From the NCBI GenBank assembly GCA_007026445.1, contig VDMD01000094.1, forward strand, positions 33,129 to 97,128: a DNA stretch of 64,000 nucleotides, in the 5' to 3' direction. Source of the DNA: Schizophyllum amplum. Its lineage: Eukaryota > Basidiomycota > Agaricomycetes > Agaricales > Schizophyllaceae. Of the stretch, positions 23,515-35,154 are shown piece after piece. The translations under genes and the position numbers were made by a program. Below the pieces are notes generated by a model. That model saw only the letters and a list, made by a program, of their open reading frames with translations, did no database searches and was not told the origin of the DNA. Within the stretch, counting starts at the first letter, position 1, and each line of letters begins with the position of its first letter.

Positions 23515-25640
23515 TGTTGCAGCCGAGAACAGGGATGTTTAGCTGTACGACTTATCCGTAGGAGAATTGACCACGTTGGCGACCATCGGTAGCGCGCGCG
23601 CACGCCCTGCCTAGTGTCGTGCCTTGGCAATAGCCTACGTCGTAGAAGCAAAGAAAAGAAGTATATTGCGATATATTAGACTACTATACCAAACATTACT
23701 CTCTGCTACATCAGACGAAGGGCCACGCATAGGGTGAGGCGAGTGCGTCCCCCTTTTGCTCTACCCTCCAGCCGCTTTCCTCGAAGAAGGGAGGAGATGA
23801 GCGCGCCGGAAGTGAGAGTCAGAAGATGCGCCGCGTGCCATCCTCTTGTCCGCTCTATCATCCCTCCTCTCCAACAACTGCTGCGGTTGCACCGTCCACC
23901 GTCCCGCGCTCCGCGTGCAGGGTTCGCCGTTGACGCCCCTCATACGTGTAGCAGTCGCTGCTGACCGTACGAAAGCGACAGGGGGTGGACAGGCGAACAC
24001 TATCCTTAGCTCCCTACGTCCTCTCCCTCGACCCCGCAGGCGCCGCGATAAGTGACCGGCAGAAGGGACGGTCGGGAGCTCGGAAGATAGCGTGATGGCG
24101 GCGACGACGGAACCCTTGGACGGCTATCGCCCAGCGCCGCTCCGGCCGTCGCGCAATGCACTACAGCCGCGGCGAGCGGTGCTAGCTTGCCTCCTGCGGG
24201 GTTCAGCGCGTGGACGCCGCCAGCCAGAACCGATATCAGACGCGCGCTGGCCGCCCGCGACGAGACCCGAAGGAGGAGGTCGCAACGACGGGCTGGCCGT
24301 TTTGTCCGTACGCCGCGTGCATAGGTGGGGCGCCGGCCGCGTCACGCTATGAGGGACATCGGCGCGACCGCCAACGGGCAGCGTAGACGCGCGCTGTAGT
24401 GAAGGGCGGCGACACCCTTGGTAGTCAGCCCGCCGCGCTCAAGGACATCACACGGCGAGTAAGAAGCGGGCACGAGGCCGCAGTTCTGTACTCGGAGGCT
24501 AAGGCTAAGCCGCGGCGCGGCGAGGTCGAGAAGGCGGTCCAGATGATGGAGGACGAAGCGCGAGTGGTGCGTTGGACGGCATGGGCGTGAAGGGGCATAA
24601 AGGAGAGCCTCACGCGCCGCAGCGCCGCGGTGAAGGGCGAGGTCAGCGACGCGGCAGGTTGAGAAAGTGCTGGAGCTTGACGACGTGTGCGACGGCGACA
24701 AGCAATGGCAGGAGGGTGACGAGGGAGGGGCATAAGGGTCTTGAAGGGCATAGCGGGCCTTGCGCCGCGCGCTGATCAAGGGTGTCGTAGAGGCGCGTAT
24801 GGGGAGTGTGCGCGTCAAGAGGGGTCGCATGTGCGAGTTTGGAGGCATTGGGAAGGGTAGGCGGCAAGGGCCTATACAGATGGACATTCGAGTCAAGTGC
24901 CGGCGGTCGCTACAGGAGAAGGTCAGAAGGGACCCAGCTGGTACAGTTCTAGCGAGACGCACCTGAGCACAAGCTTGAAGTTTGCTCCAAAGCGGCTGGG
25001 TGCGAGCTTCAGCCGCGGCATAGACCTGACGGGCGGTGGTAACGCGCAAGCGAGGGACGCGCGACGTGACGCGACCGGCGATGACGAGCGACGCGCGACA
25101 TGACGCGACGCGACGCGGCCGTAAGCGTGCAACAGGTGGCGCAAATCGACGGCAAGGTAGAGTACCGTTGGGCGCGGGACGCCCACGACGGGGAGACAGA
25201 TCGTAGACCCGAAGGCCACCTTCCGCAGGCGCTCTGGCTGGATAACCCTGACGGGTAACACAATTCCGGGTGCGCCCAGAACGCTGAGACACCCAAGCGA
25301 GAAGGTCTGAAGAGGGAGGAAGGAAGGATTGGGCTTTTATAGTGGCCCGGGATAAACATGGTCAAAGAATAAACCAAGAGCGCGTCGCGGGCGCGCAGCG
25401 ACGCCCGTCACGTGATCATATGACGTCGAGGAGACGGCCCGGTGAGCCTAGCACGTCAGCTGTCTTTCCAACATGATATTTTGTAATAGAGTTATTTTCG
25501 GCTTACTGCATATACAACGACCAGCACCCATTCAGGCTCCACAGCGGTGGCACTCGCGTCGAGTGCGGCTCAAGACTTAAGACCTGAGTGCTGTTGGTGT
25601 CTTGCACCGACACATCCTCGACAGTGTCCAAGCCGTTGAG
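23515..25640. other. GC-rich non-coding stretch inside the giant element
   Basis: No convincing gene. The longest open frames (for example 316 codons at 24342-25292, minus) are Arg/Pro/Ser/Ala-rich with no recognisable domain, which is what GC-rich non-coding DNA gives by chance. Confidence 0.5.
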
Positions 25641-25649
25641 ATGGACGAT

Positions 25650-27460
25650 GTCGCGGGCATGTCCTTGATGCGGAGAGGTCGGCTTCGAGGAGAAGGGTGG
25701 CATTCATCGGAAGGGCGTAACCTTCGAGGGCGAGGGGGCGAAAGGCGAAAGGCGAGAGGGTGATATGTCAGTTGAGGTGGGGGTCGCATCCTTCTGGCAG
25801 TCGTCACCTTTGAGAGGCAAGAGAGGCGATCAGGCCAGTTCATCTTCATCTAGAGGTGTCGTACAGAGGCGAGCCCGGGGCGGAGGGCGAGGTAATCGGT
25901 CAAGAGGGCAGAGGTCGCCGTCTTCTTCGAGGAGGTGAGGTCGTTGTGGACAGGCCTTTGAGACGAGGGCGAGGTCATCTCCGCCTTCGTTGAGAGGGTG
26001 TCGTCTTCGAGGCGGCGGCGGGCGCCTCCGAGAGGCGTTGTCGAGAGGGGCGCTTCCCCGGCGTCTCCGAGAGAGAGAGCAAGGTCTTTGAGTGTGAGGT
26101 CCTCGCGGCCGGCTGGTGGGAGCGCTCGGCGCCTTTGAGAGGCAAGAGGTAAGAGGCCGGCGTGGTCGAGAGGGCAAGAGGGCGAGAGGGAGGAAAAGGA
26201 GGGAGGAGGGTGTAGAGTGGATAGCAGAGGGCGAGGGTGCCATTGAGAGGCCAGAGCGAGAGGCAAGAGGGCATCTTCAAGAGGGCGTGGTGTTCGGCAA
26301 GACGGCGGGGTGGGCAGAGCGCCGAGGGCGAGGGCGAGAGGCGAGACAGAGCGAGTGTTGTCTTCGAGGCATCAAGGCCCGTCGTGAGGCGGCCGGCGTC
26401 GAGACGCGGTTCTTTTCGCGCGCGGTCAAGGGTGGTTGGGCCTTCACGAAGCAAGGCGGGGGTGTCGGCGAGAGCAGAGGGTGTGAGAGGCGAGAGGTAT
26501 CAGTTGACGAGGGCGTGAGAGAGGCGAGAATGCGAAGCCGTAGGCGCCTTGAAGTTCGCGAAGCGAGAGGGCGAGAAAGGCGAGGGCGAGAGGCGAGGGC
26601 CGACACCTTCGTTGAGAGTCGGCGCCTCGCCTCGTTTGAGCGGCGAGGCGACTGCGTTGGGAGGGAGTCGGAGGGGAGAGGGGACGGGGTGTTGAGGCGA
26701 GGCAAGGGTGATCGTCAATCAGTTGAATCAGCGTCGTTTTTGAGAGGGGGAGAGGGCATCGAGAGGGCGAGAAATGTGTCGAAAGGGCGAGAAATGTGTT
26801 GAGAGGTCGCCTCTGAGTGGAGGGCACTGAGCATGAGAGCGCCGCCGACGAGGGAAGGCGGTCCCAGCCTTCGACAAGGGCGAGGCGATTGACAGGTCGG
26901 CAAATATTCCAGGAGGGCAAGAGGCGAGGCGAGGGCGTCGGTAGGCGGCGAAGAAGGGCAGCCTTCAGGTGAGAGTTAGCGAGGGCCGGCAAGAGGGCCA
27001 AGAGATGCGAAAGATGCGGAGGGGCGAGGGCAGTGGTGAGCCTTCCAGAGGCGAGAGGGCGAGGAGAAGTCAGCGTTGCGGGCAACTCACGCCCGCCTCT
27101 CGAAGGCGACAGGGCAGGCGACAGGGCAAGGAGGGGCGATAAGCGTTGAGATGCGGAGGGGCGAGGGAGAGGGCCAGGTGACGCCTTCGAGAGGGCGAGA
27201 GCGTCGCCTTCAACGGGGGCGAGAGTGAGTGTCGTCCTCGAGAGGTGGAGGGGCGAGGCGTCAGTTGGTGTCGTCTTCGAGGCGCAGGCTGCCCCTGGGG
27301 GCCCTGAAAGGCGGCGAGGGTCAGGCGAAGGTTGAAAAGCGAGAGGTGCCCTCCTCTTTACAATCATTGCCCTCGAATAGGTTGAAAGCCCCTTCAAATG
27401 AGGCGAAGGGGCGAGGCGGTCCGGGCGCGAGAGTGAGAGGCGAATACTTGAATATAATCT
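25650..27460 (+). repeat. Purine-rich degenerate repeat tract of the giant element
   Basis: About 1.8 kb in which the plus strand is strongly G/A-rich, built from endless variants of GAGGCGAGAGGGCGAG. There is no clean unit length. Long open frames on both strands (364 codons minus, 228 codons plus) are by-products of the biased composition. Such polypurine tracts can form triplex or G-rich structures. Confidence 0.75.
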
Positions 27461-27739
27461 AGGATATGTTCCCTTCCCATTATTCAGAGAGCTCCATGCT
27501 AAATACGGGATCCCTTGATCTACAGAAAGGACGACCATCCTTCAGGGTACCCCTTGCCACCATTGCAAACGGTCGGAACATGCGCCCACGCAAGCGTCTT
27601 GGTTATGCGCTGCGAATAAGCATGCCATCAGTACGTCCTAGCGTCGTCTACTGAGTCTACGCTGCTTACCGTCATGCAGACGCCTTCATCAACGAGTGTG
27701 CGCTGTTGAGCAAATACAGGTCACTCTGATAGTCTCAGG

Positions 27740-28700
27740 CCGACGCGAGTTGCGTCAAGGACGAAGACGACGGGGAAGAGAACGTCGTCTCGAGGGCGCC
27801 GGACAGTCGCGCTCTCAAGTGCACAAAGGCAAAGAGACACCCTGTTCAACAGCCAATGGAGCGAGTCTCCCTCTTTCGAGAGGACGAAGGGCGAGTAGGT
27901 CGCCCTCTTCAAGGACCTGGGTGGGGAGCTGGCCTCTCAAGAGGACAGCAGAGGCGAAGGCCATGTCGCCCTTTGGAGGCCGACAAAGGCGAGAGCGAGT
28001 CGAGAGACGGACGCGGGCTGCTCCAAGAAGACGAAGCCAAGTCACCCTTTCGAAAAGACAAAGCCGAGTATGTCGCTGTCTCAAGAGACAAAGGCCAGTG
28101 GATCGCCCTTCGGAGGATGCAGACCAGTCGCCCGTTCGAGAACAAGGACAACGGGTCGCTCCTCGACTCGGAGGATCGGAGCGAGTCGCCCGTCTGAGCC
28201 TCGAGAGGACAAAGGTGCACTCTTCAAGGATGGAGCGCCCGTTCGAGGACGAAGGTAGGACTCTGGATCATCGCTCCGAGAGCGTAGGCAAGAGCGTTGC
28301 TGCAAGGACAAAGGCGAGAACGTTGCCCTTTTGGGAAGGACAAAGGCGGAGGCAGCGTGCTGCCTGATCGAGGGTAAGGCAAGAGCATTGTCGCGAGGAT
28401 GAAGGCGAGTACATCGGCGACCTCTTGAGAAGGCGGAAACGAAGATGCTCTCTCCTGAGGACAACAGTGAAGGCGAAGGCGAGAGTGTTGCCCTTTCGAG
28501 ACCGAGGTCGAAGACAAGCACATCGCTTTCAGGACAAGGACGAGTCGCTTTGAAGACGAAGGCAGTGCGAAGGGGGAGAGCGTCGTCGCGGGGACAAAGA
28601 CAACTTGTCCGCCCATTCGAAAGGACATGGGTGAGGACTGCGGAAGACGGTCGCCGCTTTTGGGGACAACTGAGGCGACATTGATCTTTGGAGGGCAAAG
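27740..28700 (+). repeat. Degenerate 30-45-bp tandem repeat array of the giant element
   Basis: A looser array than the tract to its left. Each unit is a variant of AGGACAAAGGCGAG, a short spacer, then GTCGCCCTTTCGAG; over fifteen degenerate copies can be picked out. Unit spacing drifts between about 30 and 45 bp. No gene is supported. Confidence 0.65.
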
Positions 28701-28876
28701 GCAAGTGGGTCTCTAACACCAAGTGGTGCTCTTGCAAGTTCAACATTGAGCCACGTGCTTGTCACTGTAAAAATGGACGTCCACGTGACTGAACTTGGAC
28801 GCCGGCTGTAAGAGGGGCGGTAGAGTGTAGAGGGTGCAACAGGGTGTGCTCAAAGAGAAAAAGAATGCAACATTTA

Positions 28877-30794
28877 TTACGGGCCACTCAGCAAAGTGAG
28901 CATCAATGTTCTAGCTTGTACCCAAAGACTCCGACGATCACCCATATCGCGCGAGTAGTACTCCGGCATGGCCAACACCGACTCCGTAAACACCTCGAGA
29001 TCCTGTGGGTCAGCGAACGGACAGTGAAACGCGGGGACTTCAACAGAAGCCATATGCGCTGGGCGACGGCTCGCAGCTGCGCCCGTGGCGTCCACTTCAT
29101 CGAGTTCCGCTGCGTCCACAATCTCGACCGCTGCATCTCCTGCTTCAGGGTTATGCTCTGCGTGGTGGACAAGAAGTGAGTCGTCTCTAAGCTCTTCCCA
29201 ATCCACGCCGTACGTAGATGGATCGTCCACTACCTCGTCAGCGGCGATAACCGTCCCATCTGGCGCTCGTAAGCCGTGTTGAAGCACACCGAAGAAAAAC
29301 AGCTCCCGGGGGCTTTGTGCTCGACGATCTGATAAGGTGAGTCGGTGATGATTCCAGCTTTCCGCCCACTCGCACGCGTCCTCGTCGATGGAGCTGAGAA
29401 AAAGGGTATGGAGGAGCCAGATGTCCTCGTCGGCGTCAGGTCGCAGATCATAGTGGATCTCCAAGTCCATGAAGAAGTTGTACCACTTGATACCGAACCC
29501 GCGCGTGACGTCAACCCAGAGGCGCTCAATTCGAATGTTGTGCACACTTCTGCAAGGTTACAGGTCCCGGTGAGGCGAGCGTACGAAAAGGTTGGTTAAA
29601 CAGCGCACCTTCCCCAGATGTACGAGCCGCGTTCGACGCCGAAGTTGGTCTCCATGAACTCCGCCACCAGAAGATTCTCCACCCCATGATCACCGCGGAC
29701 CCTGCTAGGTATGCCGTGCACGTTGGTCGCATCGCGGAAGAGGTCGTAAACAGTCACAGCGCGGTTGTTGTCACTGGCGCGTATACCCGTGACTAAGCGA
29801 GAATACCCATCCACAAAGGCGTGCAGAACCACGCGCCACCGGATGAGCCCTGCATCAGGCGAGTCAGCCCGAGCATCAGAATTGCATGGTAGGCCGTACC
29901 ATGCTGACCGTCGTGATGCCATAGAGAGTTGGGAGCGGCCACACAGTAGCGCCTGCGCTCAACCCGTCGATTGAGCAGATGGGCAGGCGCTCCGGTGACT
30001 CGCTCAAACGCCGCCCGAACGCGTTCGCGAGGAACGCGGTGCCCGAGATGCCTGAGGTGGCCGTCGATCATACGACGTCCAAATGAGGGAAATACGTTGA
30101 GTATGTGCTGGAGCACTTCGTCGAGTTCGGTGTCGGAGAGGGTAGACATGGGCGCTGTAGATGAACGGTACCAACGGAGGACTTGGCCCGTCGCGGGATC
30201 CTCGTGCTGGACGTAGACCGGAGGTCCTGGTTCCACGAGCATGAGCTCCAGAGCTCTTCTACGGACGGTGCGTGCGCTGCAGCCGAACGCATCAGCGAGG
30301 TGGGTTGGGCCTCTGTATCGCAGGCCTTCTTCGAGCAGGTCGCGATCAATGTGGACGCGGGGGCGTCCTCGCCCGCCTTCTTGAATGAGATGGGAGGCCG
30401 AGGGAACATCGGCATCAAAGTCGTGAGAGATGGCGGCTGTCTCTTGTAGGGTGTCGAGCATCACGTCGAGGCTAGCCCGGATGACCTCGTATTCATCAGG
30501 TGGGAGCATAGGCTGGTTCTGTTGAATGATCAGTTGAAAATGAGGTCGAGAAAGCAGAGCAATGACGCGCACCTGCACAACGAGCTGCCGGAATGCCATG
30601 ACGGAGTCCATCTGCTCCTGTACTCGAGATATATCCCCAACATGAGCGTGGGTGGCCTGCTGCACGCGCTGCCCAAGCGTACGATACGCCACGCGGATGG
30701 TGTCCAACTGGCCGGACCAAGGCGCTGGCTGCGCAACCGTGGCCACCACGAAGGCGAGGGCGACGCATAAGAGGAATACAAGACGGCAACCCAT
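28877..30794 (-). CDS. DDE integrase-core (rve-like) transposase of the giant element
   Basis: Likely the strand-transferring enzyme of the element. A helix-turn-helix-like region (THLADAFGCSARTVRRRALE) precedes the integrase core. After splicing, the core reads SLWHHDGQHGLIRWRVVLHA, VDGYSRLVTGIRASDNNRAV, GIPSRVRGDHGVENLLVAEF and SVHNIRIERLWVDVTRGF. The DDE triad is the Asp in WHHDG, the Asp in GDHG and the Glu in RIERLW, with about 34 residues between the last two. The C-terminus is acidic and ends TLMLTLLSGP. Three introns fit, one of them in frame (30483-30534 region). Oddly, the first 22 residues (MGCRLVFLLCVALAFVVATV...) look like a signal peptide, so the true start may be further in. 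This family is widespread in Agaricomycetes. Confidence 0.85.
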
Positions 30795-31196
30795 TGTATA
30801 CGCGTATGGCTCGTCAAGGAGTGCGACAACCCCGCGATTGACGTGGCGATGAAGATGTGGGTGGAGTAGAAGGACCTATAGCTGACGCCTTTCTGAACGG
30901 CGAGCAGCACGATGACGGTCCGATCGAAAGCAAAGGCCAGCAGAGACATTGTCCGAAACGCGCGACTGGGGATGACAGCGCGCTGATATCGATCGCGGCG
31001 AGTTTCACGTGTCTCACATGACCGCGTGCAAAGTCCGCACGGTGACGCGCAAAATCGGAATCGAAAGGCGCGCGCCAAAATTGGGACCTTACCCGAGCAA
31101 AGTTCAAACCAGCCCGGCAAAAATTGTTGTGGGTACAAGCAAAACTCAGTCCCACCGCATTCACAGTCATGCATGAGCACACGCGTTTGTGAACTG

Positions 31197-31206
31197 CGTG
31201 ATCACG
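31197..31206. repeat. Right subterminal palindrome CGTGATCACG
   Basis: Identical to the 10-mer at 17162-17171, lying 71 bp inside the right terminal repeat core (31277-31294). Confidence 0.5.
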
Positions 31207-31276
31207 GTCACAGTCCTGCCTCTGCGGGATCACGGCCCCCTCAGACAAAATCCGCCGATGCAAAAACGTAATATAG

Positions 31277-31294
31277 TTTTTGTCCAATACGGAC
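31277..31294 (-). repeat. Right terminal inverted repeat core of the giant element
   Basis: On the minus strand it reads GTCCGTATTGGACAAAAA, matching the left core with one mismatch. ATTATG follows at 31302-31307. Confidence 0.75.
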
Positions 31295-31301
31295 CTCCAA
31301 A

Positions 31302-32074
31302 ATTATGCAGCTGTTATTATGGTCTTAGCATGAACGTTAGTCAGGAGCTTATGTAGCTTAACCCACCTTCCCTGTCGCGCCGAGCGGGAAGCAGAAAGCC
31401 GTTGGTCCTATGGATAGGGAGTGCAGAGGATGTGTAAGCAGTTTGTAAGGTCCCCGAAGAAATGCAGAACTTGTGGGCATGAGCAAAAGATAGAACGAGA
31501 ACTGCCGACTCTTGAAACCGCAAAGTACCCGGATCGGATCTAATCTGCAGGTAAGAGGGAGCTGTAGTGTCATGGGCGCACCCTGGACGCACCAATGACT
31601 GCTGCCCGCGGCACGTAAGGCGCGTCAAGGCTGGGGGAAGAGTGAATGAGTCACGCATCACGCGAGGGGCTTGACCATATTGACAGTGTCATTGGGTCCC
31701 AAAAAGGCAAGTCCTGTCGACACCTCCTCCTCACCCCCATGAATGAAGCGCGAGTTGGGCGCTTTGCAAGTGCCTCTGACGGGAAATGCCCTGACCTGTC
31801 TGGGTGTATGAATGTGTGTGAAGGCGTCGTCGGTCGCGCCTGACCTGCACCTGACTGCCCAGGCGCCTGTCTCGGCGCACATTCGTCCCCTCTTTCCGCG
31901 TTTTTCGCCTCACATCGGGGCCATGACATCAGCAAGGAATGGCCGGAAGACTCAGATTACCATCGGATGACGGTTCCGGTGCCCCGGCTGACAGCACCGA
32001 AACCAATATATAGCGCGTCCACAAGCCCATTGTACTCTACCCCACTCTTGCTCACTCGACAACTCCAATCAGCC
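31302..32074. other. Intergenic region right of the giant element, promoter side of EGT1
   Basis: No gene is supported in these 773 bases. A TATATA box candidate lies at 32007-32012. Confidence 0.45.
32007..32012 (+). promoter_or_regulatory. TATA-box candidate of EGT1
   Basis: TATATA about 63-68 bp upstream of the EGT1 start codon. Position and sequence fit a core promoter; nothing else supports it. Confidence 0.4.
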
Positions 32075-35000
32075 ATGCCTGCAGAGATCCTTGACGTGCA
32101 CCTTCACGACGACGGCGTCGTTGTGGACGATGTCCACAGGCAGGTCCTCGACGGACTCACCAAGCCCGCCGGCCAGAAGCAGCTCCCGACGATGCTGCTC
32201 TACGACGAGCGCGGTCTGCGCCTTTACGACACGATCACCACCGACGCGAAGGAGTATTATCTCTTCGGTGCTGAAGAAGAGATTCTCAAGGAGCACTCGG
32301 ACGAGATTGTACGCGCCATGCACGGCGGACGCGACGCGGTTGACGGCGATGAGGTCGTGCTCGAGTTAGGCGCTGGGTACGTCCGCGGCACCCTCGGCCT
32401 GATCATCAACTGATCCCACTCCGATGATGACAGAGCACTTCGCAAGACTTCCCACATTCTCTCCTCCCTCGCTCGTCTCGTCCCCGAGCAGCACGCCATG
32501 CCACCCATCACGTACTATGCGCTCGACCTCGAGCAGAACGAGCTGCAACGTACACTCGACGGTATAGCGAGCTGCGACGTCGGCACCGCTCTCGAGGGCC
32601 GTGTCGCTACTAAGGGCATGTGGGGCACGTATGACGGCGGCGTCAAGTTCGTGCAGTCTGGCGGACTCCTCGTCCGCGGTGTCGCCGACCGTCTGTCTAC
32701 TGGCAGTCCCCCTGTCTCGTGCAGCACGTCCACGTCCCGTAGCCCGTCTCAAGATTGCCCTAGGTCGCTCTCGTCGTGCTCATCGGGCACTACGGACGAG
32801 TCGTCCATGCCTGCCACACCGCAAAGCACCAACCTCGAGCTGAGTGGCATACCCGCCGACAGCCCTCCTTTGCACCTTCTCTTCTTGGGATCATCTTTGG
32901 GCAACTTTGACCGGGCGTCCGGGGCTGCGTTTCTGAAGGCACTGCCGCTGCGGCAGGGCGCAGGTGACACCCTCCTTCTGGGCATGGATCACGACAACGA
33001 CAAGACTCGCGTTGAGGAGGCGTACAACGACTCCGAGGGGCATACCAAGCGCTTCATCATGAACGGGCTTCATCACGCGGGTCGTCTACTTGGCGACGAG
33101 GCGATGTTCGACGATAGCAAGTGGGACTACGTCAACGTGAGTAGAATGAGTGACTTTTCTGGCAGCATACTCATCGATCATCTAGCGCTACAACGTGGAC
33201 GAGCGCCGTCATGAAGCTTTCCTCGTATCCAAAGTCGCACAGACTGTTTACGAGCCGGAGACCCAGAAGGAGTACTCGTTCCTGCCCAACGAGAAGGTCA
33301 AGATCGAGGAGTCGTTCAAGGTTAGACTCAACTTTGTACCCTTCGCCGTTGTCTGACACCGCCGTAGTTCTCTGAGGCCGATGCTTACTCGCTCTTCACT
33401 TATGCCGGCTTGCGTCCGATACACCGCTGGACCGATAGTGCTCGACAATACTCGCTCTGGTTGCTGGAGAGGCCAGCCTTTGCCTTCCCTCTTGTGAGTG
33501 ACGCTTTACACCTACCCAGGATTCCGTTCTTACTTCGTCCTCATAGCTCAAGACGCCATCTGCGGCGGCGGAAGATGACATTGTGCTCTCAACCAACCCG
33601 TCTGGCATTCCATCCCTTTCCGACTGGCGCACGATGTGGTCCTGCTGGGACACAATAACGTTGACCATGATTCCGGAGGGGATGCTACTTACGAAGCCGA
33701 TTGATCTGAGGTGGGTGGCCAACGGCATTTCTTTGTTGGAACACGCCTAACTAACAACTCGCAGGCATGTTTGTCTCTTTTATCTCGGCCACATCCCGAC
33801 CTTCCTCGATATATTCCTGTCGCGCTACCTGCAGGAGCCGCACACTGAGCCGGAGTCGTTCAAAACCATATTCGAGGTAAGTTTGCTTTTTGACATGATT
33901 TTTACGATATTCATCTCTCACGCAGCGCGGCATTGACCCGGACGTCGACGACCCCACGCAATGCCACGACCACTCCGAAGTGCCAGAACGCCCGGAGGAC
34001 TGGCCCAGCCTCGGGCAGATCCTTGAATTTGAGAAGAACGTGCGCCAGCGCCTCATCAGCATATACGAGGGCGTGGCGGCCCGCCGCATCCCGCTCACTG
34101 CCCGCCTGGCGCGCGTGCTGACGATCACGTACGAGCACGAGGCGATGCACGCGGAGACGCTGCTGTATATGTTGCTCATGAAGGCCGGCGAGGGCCTGCG
34201 CTCGCCGAAGGGGTTTGCGTCGCCGCCTTGGGATGCGATGGCGAAGGCGTGGGATGCGACGCCGGAGCTGGAGACGAAGACCGTCACTCTGGGGCCTGCA
34301 GAAGTCAAGCTCGGCCACGAGGATGACGAGGCGCTCGATGCCGAGGTGGGAGAGGCGGAGGTGCGCCGGCGCGAGTTTGGTGAGTGACGAGCCCTCGATG
34401 CGGACAGTGCTTGCTAACATCATTTCAGGCTGGGATAACGAGCACCCCGTACGCACGGAGGAAGTGGGGAAGTTCCGCATGAGCTGGCGCCCGATCTCCA
34501 ATGGCGAATTTTACGCCTACTGGCGGGAGCGGCAGGGCACCGTGCCGCTCCCTCCCAGCTGGATGCCGCCCACGAAGGACGAGGCATACGACGCCGGCGA
34601 CCCCTACAGCGGGATGCGCGTGCGCACGCTCCACGGCCCCGTCCACATGAAGTACGCACACCACTGGCCCGTCATGGCCTCCTACGACATGCTCTCCACG
34701 TACGCCGTCGTCCGCGGTGGGCGGCTGCCGACCGAGCCCGAGCTCCGCATGTTCTACGACAAGTTCGAGTGCGGGTACGAGGGCGGAGCGAACGTGGGCT
34801 TCCGCCACTGGCACCCCGTGCCGCCGCGCGTGGTGGGCGGGGAGGGGGAGGCCATGAAGGTGGCGAACGGGGGCGTGTGGGAGTGGACGTCGACGGTGTT
34901 CGAGAGGGTGGAGGGCTTCAAGCCGTCAGTGCTCTATCCTGGGTATTCTCAAGACTTTTTCGATGGACGGCACAATGTTGTGGTGAGTGGTGTTGTAGGC

Positions 35001-35154
35001 TTTGCGGGTTTGAGCGCGAAGGCTGATTTGTTCGTAGCTTGGCGGGTCGTACGCCACGATACCGCGCCTGGTGGGGCGCCGCTCGATACGCAACTGGTAC
35101 CAGCGCAACTATCAATATCCTTGGGTCGGGGCGCGTATTGTGTATGATGCCTGA
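32075..35154 (+). CDS. EGT1: Ergothioneine biosynthesis protein 1 (EgtD-EgtB fusion)
   Basis: Fungal Egt1 first trimethylates histidine to hercynine (EgtD domain, SAM-dependent) and then joins cysteine through an iron-dependent sulfoxide synthase (EgtB domain). The protein starts MPAEILDVHLHDDG. The methyltransferase has LPTMLLYDERGLRLYDTITT, the SAM motif VVLELGAG, and LLFLGSSLGNFDR. A DinB-like iron-binding part follows, with TITYEHEAMHAETLLYMLLM carrying the expected His/Glu ligands. The C-terminal formylglycine-enzyme-like domain reads ANGGVWEWTSTVFE, YPGYSQDFFDGRHNVVLGG and NWYQRNYQYPWVGARIVYDA. All three parts are present and in order, so it looks full length. It has about eight short introns. 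It gives the cell an antioxidant thiol; regulation is not visible beyond a TATA candidate. Confidence 0.95.

Larger units (their letters stand above)
17054..31301. mobile_element. Giant integrase-core DNA transposon candidate (about 14.2 kb)
   Basis: The boundaries rest on an inverted pair at 17061-17078 and 31277-31294 (GTCCTTATTGGACAAAAA against GTCCGTATTGGACAAAAA on the minus strand, 17 of 18 identical). The palindrome CGTGATCACG lies at 17162-17171 and 31197-31206, about 90-100 bp inside each end. ATTATG occurs just outside both ends (17048-17053 and 31302-31307) and may be a 6-bp target duplication. Inside are a RING/HECT-like ligase gene and an RGG-rich gene reading rightward, a DDE integrase gene reading leftward, and long purine-rich repeats. 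The outermost genes start about 490-510 bp from their ends and point inward. Exact ends are inferred. Confidence 0.7.

Noticed and set aside
24342..25292. 316-codon open frame inside the giant element (minus strand)
   Set aside because: Arg/Pro/Ser-rich composition with no domain, and it overlaps GC-rich repeats; likely a chance frame.
26444..27538. 364-codon open frame in the purine-rich tract
   Set aside because: Equally long frames occur on the other strand; the composition bias removes stop codons.
17054..31301. Starship-type element
   Set aside because: No tyrosine recombinase of the captain/DUF3435 type is present; the integrase is a DDE enzyme and the ends carry inverted repeats.
17054..31301. 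LTR retrotransposon or Helitron
   Set aside because: No reverse transcriptase, gag, direct long repeats, or Rep/helicase protein was found.
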